The position numbers were made by a program, and so were the translations under genes. From Colletotrichum lupini (lineage: Eukaryota; Ascomycota; Sordariomycetes; Glomerellales; Glomerellaceae), in NCBI RefSeq assembly GCF_023278565.1, contig NC_064682.1:4278001-4342000 (forward strand): a DNA stretch of 64,000 nt, given 5' to 3'. Within the stretch, counting starts at the first letter, position 1; every line of letters starts with the position of its first letter. Below the pieces are notes generated by a model, which saw nothing but the letters and a program-made list of their open reading frames with translations, made no database searches and had not been told where the DNA came from. This document shows positions 18,219-29,395 of this stretch, piece by piece.

Positions 18219-20295
18219 ATGGCCACATCATCAGCGGATGGCCACGATGGCCACCTGCAGAAGCGATTTTCTAAAATCACCATGATTGGCATGGCTTTCG
18301 CTATTCTCAAGTTAGTCTTTGAATTGTAGTTACGTACCCAGATCTGAATACTGATTTTCAAAAGCACTTGGATCTCTCTCGCTGGGTCCATTGGTCTAGT
18401 GATGCCCTCAGGTGGATCAGTGTCCTTTGTGTACGGCTTCATCTTCTGTGTTATCTGCAACATCGCATTGAGTGCAAGTGTTGGAGAGCTTGCGTCGCTC
18501 TATCCGACGGCTGGAGGGCAATATCACTATGCCTATGCACTTTCGACGAAGAAGTGGAGGAAGATAACGGTAAACCCCACGTCTCACAGCCTGACTGGAA
18601 ATCAAGTGCTAATGAGCTCCAGAGTTTCTTTGTTGGATGGGTCAACATCGCTGGCTGGCTCACGCTCAACACTACCGCTGCGTATTTTGGAGGTGAGAAT
18701 TGACCTACATCAACGACTTGACCTTCACTAATTCTGGATGAAGCCCGATTCCTCGCTGCAGCCGCCGTCGCAGCTTCTGGCGGCTCCTACGAGATCACAC
18801 AATGGAGCACGTACTTGATGTTCGCCGCTGTGTCCATCATTGGAGTATTCTTGAATATCTTTGCATACCCAATCCTCAATCGATGGAATGAAGGAGCATG
18901 TAAGTACTCTAAAGGACAAAAGTTGACCGATTGGCTTGCTAATCCTCTCAAGTGTATTGGTCCTTGCTCAGCGTCGTCGTGATCAGCATCGTGCTACTCG
19001 CAACCTCTCCCAAGACAGACGCTGAATTCGTCTTCACAAACTTTTCCAATACTACCGGCTGGAGCGATGGGACGGCATGGATGCTTGGACTTCTTCAGTC
19101 TGCTCTCAGCTTGATTGGGTTCATCTCACCAGAAACAGACCTACCGTTATATGACTGACACAGTGATAGTTTTGATGCTGTGGCGCACATGGTCGAGGAG
19201 ATGCCTAGACCATCCACAGATGCCCCTCAAGCCATGGTCGGTGCCGTGATCGTCGGTGGTACGACGTAAGTAGAACTCCATCGCATCAAATAGTACATTT
19301 AACCTGACAATACACGCAGGGGAATTGCTTTCATCCTCGTTATGCTCTTCTGCGCCGTTGACATTGACGTCTTGCTTTCCTCGCCTACGCAGAGTCCTCT
19401 GACGGAGATGATTTTGCAAGCAACGAAGAGCAGAGCAGCTGCCACTGTTCTAAGCGTCGCAGTCGCCCTCTGTTTCGTTAATGGCGCCAACGGCTGCGTG
19501 ACGTCGGGCAGTCGCTTGGTCTGGTCTATGGCTCGAGATAACGGAACTCCATTCTCGAAGTAGTACGTACAGCCTGAAGCTATCACCATTTTAGCCCATC
19601 TTACTTACCTGGTCTTTTGAAGTCTGTCGCGCCTCCACCCTAAGCTGAACGTCCCTGTACGTGCAATAGTCGTGCAGGCCATTTTCAACATTCTGTTTGG
19701 TCTTCTCTATCTTGGTTCGTCTGCCCGTCAATAAACATGAGATGCAGAAACTAACTTTTCATAGGCCCTGAGGTTGCATTTAATGCCTACATCGCAAGCT
19801 GCACCCTGTTCTTGAATCTTTCTTATGCGATGCCAGTCATGATTCTGCTAATCAGGGGCCGGAAACTCGTGACGGATAATCCGCCAGTATTCTCCCTGGG
19901 CGGAGGCTTCATGGGCTACCTCACGAACTGGACGTCGGTGCTTTTCGTCATCGTCACATCTATCGTGAGTAAAGATGTGTGGGGTAATGGAGAAGAAACG
20001 CTCACGTATCTCGTAGTTCTTCTGTTTCCCACCAGCGATTCCGATCGATATTTCCACTATGAGTAAGTCCCCATCTACCAGCGGGTTATTTACGTATCTA
20101 ACACAACCAGACTACGTGACAGCTGTCATTGGAGTTTTCATTGTTTACGCGGTTACACTCTGGTTTATCAAGAGGAAGACCTACAACGGTCCCAAGTTTG
20201 AGCTGATCCTTGGGGAGGAGTTACCAACTGCGAATCCTATCGAAGATCAGGAATCTGCAAAAGGGATAGCCGCCCTACCACATGACAAGCTGTGA
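18219..20295 (+). CDS. APC-superfamily amino acid/choline/GABA permease
   Basis: Eleven exons joined by GT-AG introns (18219-18310, 18365-18569, 18623-18692, 18744-18899, 18953-19118, 19164-19265, 19320-19562, 19623-19714, 19765-19964, 20017-20062 and 20111-20295) give an intact 518-residue protein. It has about twelve hydrophobic segments. The motifs SVGELASLYPTAGGQYHYAY, DSFDAVAHMVEEMPRPS and SRLVWSMARDNGTPFS are typical of the fungal Uga4/Hnm1 branch, which takes up GABA, choline and related amines at the plasma membrane. The exact substrate is not readable from sequence. It converges with the C-N hydrolase at 20671-21664, which suggests a shared nitrogen-compound pathway (inference). Confidence 0.92.
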
Positions 20296-20670
20296 TTTTG
20301 TAAGTAGCCTCTAATCTGAACGGATTAAATCATACGATGAATCCGATGCTCTTGTGTTCAGAGAGCTCTCCGGTCGTCCGAAACCAGTGCAATAGCCCGG
20401 GAGGAACACGGTTTGATGTGCTCCTTTGGAAACTCAAACCGCCACGATATGTTTTGTCTCTCGTCTCCTGACTCGTACCTTCCTTATGCTGAAAGAACTG
20501 ACCCTATTGGAATGCCTTGTAGGCTGTTTGTAGTGTCATTAGCAGCGGGTAAGCAAAAAACAAAAAAGAACAGGGGCAAAAGCGAGCCTAGATCTAAACA
20601 CTCATTGCATCTCATCTGGGTGGTATTATCGTGACATTAGACATCGATAGGTATTATTCTCTTTCTGAGT
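20296..20670. other. Short convergent intergenic region
   Basis: 375 bp between the 3' ends of permease and C-N hydrolase genes. Nothing else is seen. Confidence 0.4.
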
Positions 20671-21664
20671 TTACAACTTGGCCCCTTTCGCATAGCCATA
20701 ATGCCAATCGATGCGCCCCAAATCCTGTCGAATCTGATAGTTCCGCTCAGCAATCTCAACAACTCGCATATCCACATCCACCACCCGCATCCCGTCCTCG
20801 CCATCCGTGAAGCTCCCAGGAACCTTGCCGACGATGGGCAATGCAACTTGGCTGCAGCCAAAATAGCCCTGCTGGGAAGGTCCTCCCGCATTGCAGTAGA
20901 TGATGGCAGCAGTATTCTCAAAAGCCCTCGTGGTAAGCGTGGACTCCACAAACATCTTCTCGCAAGACGCGTTATACTCCAAACCTTCCTTGCTCATGTC
21001 CGATAGAGTCCAGTACGAGGGCATGATGATGATCTTTGCACCGGCCAAGACAAGCTGTCGGAATGCTTCCGGGAAGGCCAAATCCCAGCAGACTAGAATG
21101 CCGACGGGACCCAAGGGAGTATCGAAGACTTGATGAGGCTTTGGCGTACCCTCGTCGACTTGCATCTTGTGTGCGTAGTCGATGCTTGAAGTCAGATGAT
21201 CGCGTTCGGGGATCCAGAGGTTGGTCTTGGTATAAGCGCCTAAGAGTTGTCCATCATGGTCGATGAAGTAAGATGTATTGAGAAGAGTTGGCTTGGAGTT
21301 GGGATCTTCGTCTGGTGCTCGGTAGACGATTGTGCCGGCGCAGATGTTGATGTGCACTTCGGCTGCGAGCTGCTGGTATCGCCGTTGGAAATTCTGAGCT
21401 TCCTCATAGCTTAGCGCGAATGAGGGTTCATCTGGTACCCATCCTGTCATATGATATTCTGGGAGAACCGCCAGTGATGCTCCTTGAGTTGCAGCCAGGC
21501 GAATTTGTTTGGAAGCATGAGCAAAGTTGTGCTCGGCATCCAGAACCTGCAAAGATGAGGGTTGGTGATGGTTCGTGCTAAAGTGACGTTGATAGTGGGC
21601 TCACCTTTGGGCTTGTTTGTACCAATGCGACTTTGAAAGACTGATTTCCCAAGACGGCCGCCAT
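20671..21664 (-). CDS. Carbon-nitrogen hydrolase (nitrilase/amidase superfamily), likely peroxisomal
   Basis: Two exons (21664-21605 and 21546-20671) give 311 residues, close to the usual 270-320 for the superfamily. The catalytic triad is complete: Glu50 in LPEYHMTG, Lys127 in AYTKTNLW and Cys173 in VCWDLAFPE. The enzyme should hydrolyse an amide or a nitrile-like C-N bond. The close family (aliphatic amidase, omega-amidase or N-carbamoyl hydrolase) cannot be fixed by eye. The last three residues are Ala-Lys-Leu, a PTS1 peroxisome signal. It is divergent from a Zn(2)Cys(6) regulator 525 bp away and convergent with an amine-type permease. Confidence 0.9.
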
Positions 21665-22189
21665 GTTGGAGAGCTAGGTACGGAGTAGTAGGATCAGAAA
21701 TGATAGCACGGGGATCTGATAGAGCTTCAGCGCAGCTTAGTGATTCCGTTAAGTCTTATCAAACCAACTTTGAATACCTAAGAGAAAAGACTGGCTCCGA
21801 AGTCTCCTCACCGACGATTACCCATTTCAGCATCATTTTCCTTCGCCTCGAGGGACCTGATTTGGTTTAGTGGATGGGGGCATGCGTTCATCTTTCGCTG
21901 GGGTCATGCTACCTCCGAGCGCTCCGCTGCCGATAAGCTCCCCGCATCCGGACGCGAGTCATTTCACCCACTGAGACATCGCTTCTCAGGCACATGGAAA
22001 GCTTGCTGCTCAAGAATTGCAAGTTTGAAGGATTCTGGGGTTGCCTCACTACATTGAACTATCGTCTCGTTCTCATTTGGTTCTCATTTGAATGTGACGT
22101 GTAATTCTGTCACAAAAAGCGGGCCCACTCAATGTGGGCAGCATTAACCACATCCATATCTCGTGACAAATTCCTTGTCCAACGACCCG
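21665..22189. promoter_or_regulatory. Shared divergent promoter of C-N hydrolase and Zn2Cys6 regulator
   Basis: 525 bp between two opposed ATGs. It contains several CGG/CCG triplets, the usual half-sites of Zn(2)Cys(6) factors, but I cannot single out a convincing paired site. Confidence 0.35.
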
Positions 22190-24198
22190 ATGCAGTCATC
22201 GAAGACCATCACCAGATCCCGAAATGGGTGCGCAGTATGCAAGTCAAAACGGGTAAGAGGCCAACATTGTGGACCATTCGTTATGTTAACTCCTAACACG
22301 CTCCATGCCAGTTGAAATGCGACGAAGTCAAGCCACATTGTTCGAGATGCAAAAGACTCGGAATATCCTGTCCCGGATATCAAAAGCCTCTCAGATGGTC
22401 GCCTGCCTCTAGATCACCTAGGGTCAAAATCACAACCCCGATATCTAGCGAATCACAAAACCGCCAGCAAAGGGCTAGGGACCCGGTTCGAAATCTGCAG
22501 TCCCCTAATCCATCTTGCAGGGATTTTTGTGACACGGATTTCCTAAATCAGTTTGCAAATATCGATACCCCTTCAAGTATAGACTTTCAAGATGTTACCC
22601 ATCTGGAGCCTACGTTTCCCTTCTCAGATCTGCCGGCTCAATCTCCAACTCCTTCCTCTTCCGCAGGGGTACCATTTTCTCTTCCATCAATCGAGAACGA
22701 GGCCAATGAACTATGGCAGGGTATCATGCCTGGTACTCAAGTCGCCACGCTTGGTCTCGATGTGATAGACCGGCGCGTCAGCTCCAATCCATCCAGCATG
22801 GCTCGCAATGAAACTCCACTATCACCCTCATTACAAGACAATACATCGGTGCTGGTGGAGTACTATTTCAAAGAAGTGTGCGGGATGATGTCTTGCTACG
22901 ACAGCAAGTTGAACCCATACAGAACAACCATTTCCAATCTCTGGAGTAACTCGCCATCTCTCTACTACGTTACCCAAAGCATGGCAGCAGCCTGCTTAGC
23001 CGAAGTCTCGCCAGGCCTTTCCGCAGCCAGCGGCCGACTTCGGGACCAGGCGGTGAACGCCTTATGGAAAGAAAGTAGAGCAGGTCCAACGGATACATCA
23101 TCACTGTTGGCACTAGTCATGCTAGGCTTCAGCCTCTGCTGGCATGATCCGTCTAAACTCGGCCAGTCCGAGTTCGAATTACTGGCTGAGACACTCATCC
23201 ATCTCGAAGCCCAACAGGATAGCTTGGTAATGGCGGACAAGCAGAAACGATTCTTCTTTTACAATTCTCTCGTCTACTGGAGGATGCTGCTTTCTTTCGT
23301 CACCGACCAAGAGTTGCCTTCGGCGGCATCCACTGGCGCCGTCCAGCCACAGCCGCCTCGATTTCCCAATCGACATGACACCAGAATGCCACACCCGCAG
23401 ACAGGTATTGGAGTAGAGGTGCTAGAGGTTGTAGGTCAAGTTGGGGCACTCGTCAGAAAAGAAAGAAAACGGATCCGTCGCCGCCAGCATTCATCCAGGC
23501 ACGACATCGAGCAGTCCGTCGCCGCCATACAGACAGCGGAACAGCTCCACTCGCGGCTTTGCAAGATTGAACTTCCAACAGAGGTTACAGTCATGGACTC
23601 GGGAGATGATATGACACCAACCGACCATCTGTTGAAAGCTGCAGAGGCATACAGATGTACGGGACTGCTGCAACTCTATCGCAACTTTCCCGATTTACTC
23701 TTACAAGACACGGCGACTGCCACTCCGTCGGCCTGGCTGGATATAATCGGAGAGTCGGAACCCAGCCTTTCGGGCAATCCAGAAGCTCTCCACGGGACAT
23801 GGCTGACCTGTCTTGCTTTACACATCCTCGACCTTCTTCAAGATATTCCAATCACGTCGCGATCTCGGTCCATCCAGCCATTACTCTTAGTAAGCATCTG
23901 CAGCGAGCTTTCTATAACTCGAGAATTCTTTTCGTTGGACTTTTTGGGAGACAAGTCTGTGTCAAGCCTTGCTACTAGTCCTAGGTTGAGAGAAAGGCCA
24001 ACCATGACCGATATTCTACACGCTAGACGGCTGGTACTGTCGCGTCTCGCGTCGTTCGAGGGCATCTTGGCAGCGAAGCCTATACGACAAATGACGCTTC
24101 TTGTGAGAGAGACTTGGTCATGTATGGATGAGAAGCAGCAGGACGTGTACTGGATGGATGTCATGGTGGAAAAGAGCTACGAAACCTTGATGGGATAG
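22190..24198 (+). CDS. Zn(2)Cys(6) fungal transcription factor
   Basis: Exon 1 is 22190-22252, and exon 2 begins with TTG at 22312 and runs to 24198, together 649 residues. The binuclear zinc cluster spans the intron with spacing C-x2-C-x6-C-x6-C-x2-C-x6-C, beginning at Cys14 (NGCAVCKSKR). A Ser/Pro-rich linker follows, then a region from about residue 185 with the character of a fungal-specific regulatory domain (LVEYYFKEVCGMMSCYD, and LVMLGFSLCWHD further on). It should bind CGG-type half-sites in the nucleus. It is divergent from the C-N hydrolase gene, so that gene and the nearby permease are natural candidate targets. Confidence 0.9.
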
Positions 24199-24892
24199 TT
24201 GCGATGATGCTTCTTATGATCTCATCCAGCATCCTATGGCCTTTGAGAAAGTTGAGCCCTAACCATGCTGAGAAGATATGAAACATTCAATTGAAATGGT
24301 TCAGAGTAACTAAGCACATCGGAAAAGAAGCCTTGGAGTTCATGAATGTGTACTGGACCTCGTCTTAGACCAGTCCTCAAGCATCTTGGAAGGGGCCTCC
24401 TCACTTACAAGCCGAAGGAGCACTGTGTCAGCACGGCCGTGTGGATACGAGTCGTTGGAGTGGTCCAGTCAGATATCATACTTCATGGGTAAGGGGACTT
24501 GGTGTCATCAGCCCGGCCTTCAACCGACATTTTTGATCGAAGTAAAGCCATCCCCGCGCCATTTCGTCCCCAATTTCTCTCTCCAACTCCCGCATCACCA
24601 CCAGATGCCCGGCGGCGTGTAGAAGCACAGTGTCAAATTTACATCTCGCACCTATAGCGTCTTATACGCCTGTATAAAATAGCCAACATGAATTCTTCCA
24701 CCCGCACCTTCGCCATGTATTCAGTTTCAAGTCCTCAGAGTTCTGGAGATAGAAGCTGGAATTCGCTCATTGCGTTTTCTAGTTCTCTTTATTTGTGACC
24801 GTCCCGGCTCCTTTATTCCTGATCATTTTCTTCCTATACCCCCACCCAAGTTCCCTCGTCTTCGTTCAGGATACCCAGCCCCTGTCATAGCC
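24199..24892. other. Intergenic with Spt3 promoter
   Basis: About 700 bp. A TATA-like TATAAAATA lies near 24673, about 215 bp before the Spt3 ATG. No gene is seen. Confidence 0.4.
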
Positions 24893-26149
24893 ATGGAGCC
24901 CAAGTTCAAACAGGAGATTCAACAGGTGAGTCTTTTCAAATCACGGTGATGCCCAGACATGCTCTGCCACATCTATGCAAATAATTTGAGTTGGCATCAG
25001 TGCATTCCAATAAGCCACTTTGTTCCTCTCCGTTTTACGACTCTGCTGTCGTATCGTGATACCTCGTGCCAAAGCAAAGCCATCTCTGACTAGGTATTGA
25101 CACAATATCGACCAGATGATGTACATTGCAGGAGAGACACAAGAGGTCTCCGTCCAAACTACCAAACTTATTGAGGAAATCATCCGAGATCAAGTCGTTC
25201 ACATGGTACTTCATCCGCGCCTCTCCCCCTCGGATCTCTCTTCCCACAATCATATCACCTGCTGAACACCAGAATCTAGCTCAGAATAGCCAACGAACTC
25301 GCCGCCCGCCGCGGCTCCCGCGTCTTCTCCAACAACGACCTAATCTTCCAAGTCCGCCACGACAAAGCCCGCGTCGAACGCCTCCGCATCTTTCTCACCT
25401 GGAAAGCCATCCGCAGAACCGTCAAAGACTCGGACGAAAAAGAAGGCTTCGTCGACGAAGCCGATCTCGAAGAAAATGTCGTCGCGCCCGCAGACGACGC
25501 CCCCGCCGGCGGCAAGGCCAAGTTGCCTACCGTCACGCTCCCTTGGGACCCGGCGTCTTATTTCTCTGAACTAGTGACCGAGGCGAGCCAGGAGGATCTG
25601 GTGGAGATTACCAGCAACGAGGCCGCGCTCGAGAAGTTGAGGAGAAACGATGAGCGGACGAGGGATATGACTGTTGCCGAGTATGCGACGTGGTCAGAGT
25701 ATCGGCATGCGTCGCTGACCTATCGCAAGGCCAAGAGGTTTCGAGAGTGGTGTGGGCTGGGCGTGATTGCGGAGAACAAGCCCAATGATGATGTGATGGA
25801 TATCCTGGGGTTCTTGACGAGTGAGATGGTGCAGAAGTTGACGGCGCAGGCACTCAAAGTCCAGAAGCAGGAGGCGCTCCGTCTCGGGGAGGAGACGGCG
25901 ATGACTGGGGAAGACAGAGGCTTGAAGACAGGTCTGGGCGGGCTTTTCGCTGAACCTGAGGGTCTTAGGAAGCCAGTTGATAGTAGGCATATCCGAATGG
26001 CGTTCCAGCAGCTGCAAGGGAGACCGAAAAAGAGTCGGGCGTTGCTGAATGGAACCCGACTTTTGCAACCACCCGCTCTGAGACTTGTAAGTTTTCTTGG
26101 TTGAGGATGATAGCGAGCATGCGCTAACAAGAAACCATCATAGCTCTGA
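24893..26149 (+). CDS. spt3: SAGA complex subunit Spt3
   Basis: Four exons (24893-24925, 25116-25205, 25280-26086 and a last 6-nt exon 26144-26149, which supplies Leu plus stop) give 311 residues. The N-terminal histone fold of the TFIID-18 type covers KFKQEIQQMMYIAGET through NDLIFQVRHDKARV. The middle carries the Spt3-specific WSEYRHASLTYRKAKRFREW and NDDVMDILGFLT blocks. It is a core SAGA subunit that helps load TBP on promoters, in the nucleus. The splice solution restores a PALRLL-like end, similar to how I recall Spt3 proteins ending. A terminal exon of two codons is unusual and less certain than the rest. Confidence 0.92.
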
Positions 26150-26853
26150 AATCGAAGTCAATTGTCTCTATTGTCTCAATGCTAGGATAGCTGTCCTGCG
26201 AGAACTGTTCTCTCCAATTACGGTTCGTACGTAGATATTGTTTTATTATTGGACAAACACACCTGAACGTATTCTAACTCTTTATTGCCGTGCATGTTTC
26301 ATTGCCCGCGTGAAATATCAATGGTTCATATTGCTCTCTAGCCTGCTGCGAATTTCAATAAGAGCATTTAATCGACAACCGTCTCGATTGATTCAGGAAA
26401 TATGCATCTCTTCTCTTTGGAAGACGATTAGGTTAGCTCAAACTTCGGGTCATGACAGTGACGCCTTCAAGAACAGCTATTCGCTGCACCGTTGCCGCCA
26501 CCACATCGTAAGGTTGCAGCGAACCAGGGGCAGCAAGTGGCCATTGCGACCTAGTAAGGTGGCTAGCTCCGAAAGATTTTCTCCATGACATTTTGCTTCA
26601 AACTTTGATTCTTCTTTTCCTTCCTTCCAACTCACAGGCTGCTCGTAAACTTTTCGCAAGAGTTCTCGACCAACTTGCTAGCCGTCGCCGACGACACCTG
26701 AGGTTGATCCTTGGACGGACACGGATTTCGAGCCTTCTGACTTTGAGACGGGATTGTGAAGGGAGACCAGGCTCGATGACTGGGGGGGAAAGGATGCAGC
26801 CATGAGCCCTACTCAAGGCTTCGGAGAGGCAAAGGTCTCAACAACAGTCACTA
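26150..26853. other. Intergenic between Spt3 and tRNA-Ser
   Basis: About 700 bp with no supported gene. Confidence 0.4.
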
Positions 26854-26954
26854 GTCAAGGTGCCAGAGTGGTTAATGGGCTGCCCTGCTATCAAACCTTG
26901 ATTCCAGATTAGGCAGTGGCTTCGGTCGCGCAGGTTCGAATCCTGTCCTTGACG
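26854..26954 (+). tRNA. tRNA-Ser(GCT) with intron
   Basis: A 7-bp acceptor stem (GTCAAGG with CCTTGAC), an anticodon stem CTGCC with GGCAG, the GCT anticodon at 26887-26889, a class II long variable arm and a GTTCGAATC T loop are present. A 20-nt intron (26891-26910) follows base 37, leaving 81 nt, normal for serine. Confidence 0.93.
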
Positions 26955-27489
26955 CACCTTACCTTTTGTTTTTTTTGATTTCTCATACAGTATCATCAAG
27001 TGCTCTTTTCCATGATTTGCCCGACTCAGTTTTTGCTTTGGGGCGTTATTGATTGAGCTGGCTGTGTGTGATGCGAGTGGGAGAAGAAGCTGGAGGAAGC
27101 TGGAGCTCGAGTGGCCCGTGCCGGGTACCTACTGGGGAGGAAGGGTACGTATTTTGATTAGATAAAGCTGGAACGTGGAGTCTGAGACCATCGGGTGCCG
27201 GGCAGGAGGCAACCCCACCATTGCCAGTTCCCGAAAGCTGCCACTCCGATCCGACCCCGCGGCCGTCACATGACGATGACGTGAAAGTCACAAAAGGTTG
27301 AGGTTGTCGTCTCTCTGATATTAATCACGGAAGGTCCGTCACTTTATTCCGTAGCTTTGCGTCTTGGTTTATTGCCTCTTACGATATCCATACTTCTTCA
27401 CCTGGGCACGTTGCGTTACACTATCGAGCATCACCAGACATCACCTTACATCACGACCTAAGCACTACAAGACCAGGGTGGGATTCACA
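26955..27489. other. Intergenic, promoter and leader of alpha/beta hydrolase
   Basis: 535 bp. An in-frame ATG at 27364 lies 42 codons upstream of the chosen start, but the residues between do not look like protein of this family. Confidence 0.4.
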
Positions 27490-28350
27490 ATGGCATCTGC
27501 ACAGCAACTCAGCCTGCCCGACGGCCGCATTCTATCATACGACCTCTCGGGCCCTGAGTCGAAGCCCGTCGTCTTGTTAGCCAACTCGCTTGCGGCGCCC
27601 TTTACGCTCTGGGATCATGTTGTCAAGGTTCTCCACGCCAACGGCTTCCGTACGCTGCGCTTTGACCAGCCGGGCCACGGCAAGTCGTCCGCACCAAAGA
27701 AGCTCGACACCGAGTTCGAGACGATAGCCGACGACGTGCACTCTCTGGTCAAGTCGCTCAAGATTGAGAAGCTCTTTGCCTGGATCGGCGTGTCCATGGG
27801 CGCCGCGACGAGCTTCTACTTTGCGACAAAGTACCCCGGCATCATCCAAAAGGTGGCCATCTGCGACACCATCAGCTCGTCGCCCAAGCACGCCGGGGTG
27901 GAGGACTTGTTCGGCCCGCGGGCCAAGGCGGCGGGCGAGGCCGGCAACATGGAGGCCCAGGTCGACCAGACGATGGACCGCTGGTTCGGCGCCGAATGGA
28001 TCAAGGCCAACCCTGAGGAGGCGGCTCGGGCGCGCGCCATCATGAACCAGACTACCGTGGACGGATTCCAGACGTGTTGCTTTGCGTTGCAGAGCGATAG
28101 CTTTGATATCCGGCCTCTGTTTGAGAGGATTGGGTCGGGTGTTGACGAGGCGTTGCTGGTTGTTGGTGAAAAAGACGCGAACCTTCCCCAGGCGATGCAG
28201 GAGATGCGGGACAAGGTGGAGAAGGGGTTCAGGGCGGCTGGCAAGGACAACAAGATTGAGCTCAAGTTGATCAAGAACGCGGGTCACGTCCCATTTGTGG
28301 ACAACTTTGAGCAGTTCAAGGAGGTAATTCTGAGCTACCTCAAGGCGTGA
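27490..28350 (+). CDS. Alpha/beta hydrolase, 3-oxoadipate enol-lactonase-like
   Basis: A single exon of 286 residues starting at the Met of MASAQQLSLPDGR. The nucleophile elbow is Gly-Val-Ser102-Met-Gly, an acid follows in GEKDANLP, and the catalytic His is in NAGHVPFVDN. The oxyanion region and the FDQPGHGKSS block match the PcaD branch, which hydrolyses 3-oxoadipate enol-lactone in the beta-ketoadipate pathway of aromatic catabolism. Other alpha/beta hydrolases share these motifs, so the substrate is a good guess only. There is no signal peptide, so it is likely cytosolic. A salicylate-hydroxylase-like monooxygenase in the same window would fit aromatic degradation, but it is 8 kb away. Confidence 0.85.
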   Translation: MASAQQLSLPDGRILSYDLSGPESKPVVLLANSLAAPFTLWDHVVKVLHANGFRTLRFDQPGHGKSSAPKKLDTEFETIADDVHSLVKSLKIEKLFAWIGVSMGAATSFYFATKYPGIIQKVAICDTISSSPKHAGVEDLFGPRAKAAGEAGNMEAQVDQTMDRWFGAEWIKANPEEAARARAIMNQTTVDGFQTCCFALQSDSFDIRPLFERIGSGVDEALLVVGEKDANLPQAMQEMRDKVEKGFRAAGKDNKIELKLIKNAGHVPFVDNFEQFKEVILSYLKA

Positions 28351-29395
28351 TTGATTCTACCGAGTAGTCGCGACTGGAGTCAATGGATACTTACCTAGTA
28401 GGGAAACGAAAGAAAACAGAAACAGTATTATCCTTACTCTATAGGGATATTGGAGGTTGGAGTTGATGAAGCTATAGCAATCGGCTTCCGTTCCCAGCCT
28501 CTGGTGCCTTGGGTGGCTTTTGGTGAAAGTGAATTAGCAGAAAAGGGGCAGTCTCGGGAGCACAAAGACGGGATGACTAGCTTCTCGGTGAAGGAACCAA
28601 TCAAGTCACCTACCGTTCACCTTGGCCAGGCCCATGCTCCTCACCTCGCTCACCCGAAGCTTCACCGAGCCCACCCTGATCCTCGTCTGGGCCTAGCGTC
28701 GACTCAGCCGCCCACCGCCAGCCTTTCTTTTTTCCTTGATTTTTCCCTTTCGCGGCCCAGCTCCCCCCCCCGTCCATTTCCACCTCCTCCCCAGCCCCAG
28801 CCGTCCGCTGATTGTCGTCCATCTTTTTTTGGTATTCCGCTGGCTCGTGCTCTGCTCTGCTCTGCTCTGGGTTCTGGCGCCGTTCCGTTTCCATCTGCTC
28901 CCACAGCAACCGCCCACCAACCATCGCCAATACACCACCACATCCACACACCACACACCACACGCATACACACACGCACGCTACTAACCGTCCACCGTCA
29001 AACCCGTGCGGAAGACAAAGAGCGTTCGGTTGAGCACAGAGACACCACCAAGGAGCCTTTGCTCTCTTTTCCCCTTTCCTCTCCCCGCCACCTCGTCTCT
29101 ATAACTCAGCATCGAACCCAACGCTCCACGTCTCTGTGTCGCTTCTGTCATCGCCGGCTTCTCTGAACCAATCCACGCTGCCTTGTTTCCATCGCTGACG
29201 TGGTTCTCAACGCGACGCCTCCTCTCCGCACTCACCCACCTCGAGCTCTCAGACCGGCACTTCTCTATTAGAGTCGCCTATACAGCTACCCCGCGTTCTA
29301 ATTGCAGCAATCAATTACCAACATCCACACCTCTTCTCCCCGATCGCATTTCAGGCATAGCTCGCTCGCTCCGAACTATCGCTCCCACTTCCATC
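28351..29395. other. Pyrimidine-rich leader/promoter with CA repeats
   Basis: About 1 kb, CT- and CA-rich, with an imperfect CA/ACC microsatellite near 28940-28980. A 238-codon frame from 28450 is low-complexity and is probably not a gene. It looks like a promoter and long 5' leader of the coiled-coil gene. Confidence 0.5.

Noticed and set aside
20284..20295. C-terminal HDKL of the permease as an ER-retention signal
   Set aside because: The C-terminus of APC permeases faces the cytosol, where HDEL-type receptors cannot act.
28450..29166. 238-codon frame upstream of the coiled-coil gene
   Set aside because: The translation is low-complexity Pro/Ser/His from CT- and CA-rich DNA, as expected for a leader.
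29183..29395. Upstream in-frame ATG as the start of the coiled-coil protein
   Set aside because: The extra residues look like translated leader sequence, and the ATG at 29396 has a better context and a natural N-terminus.
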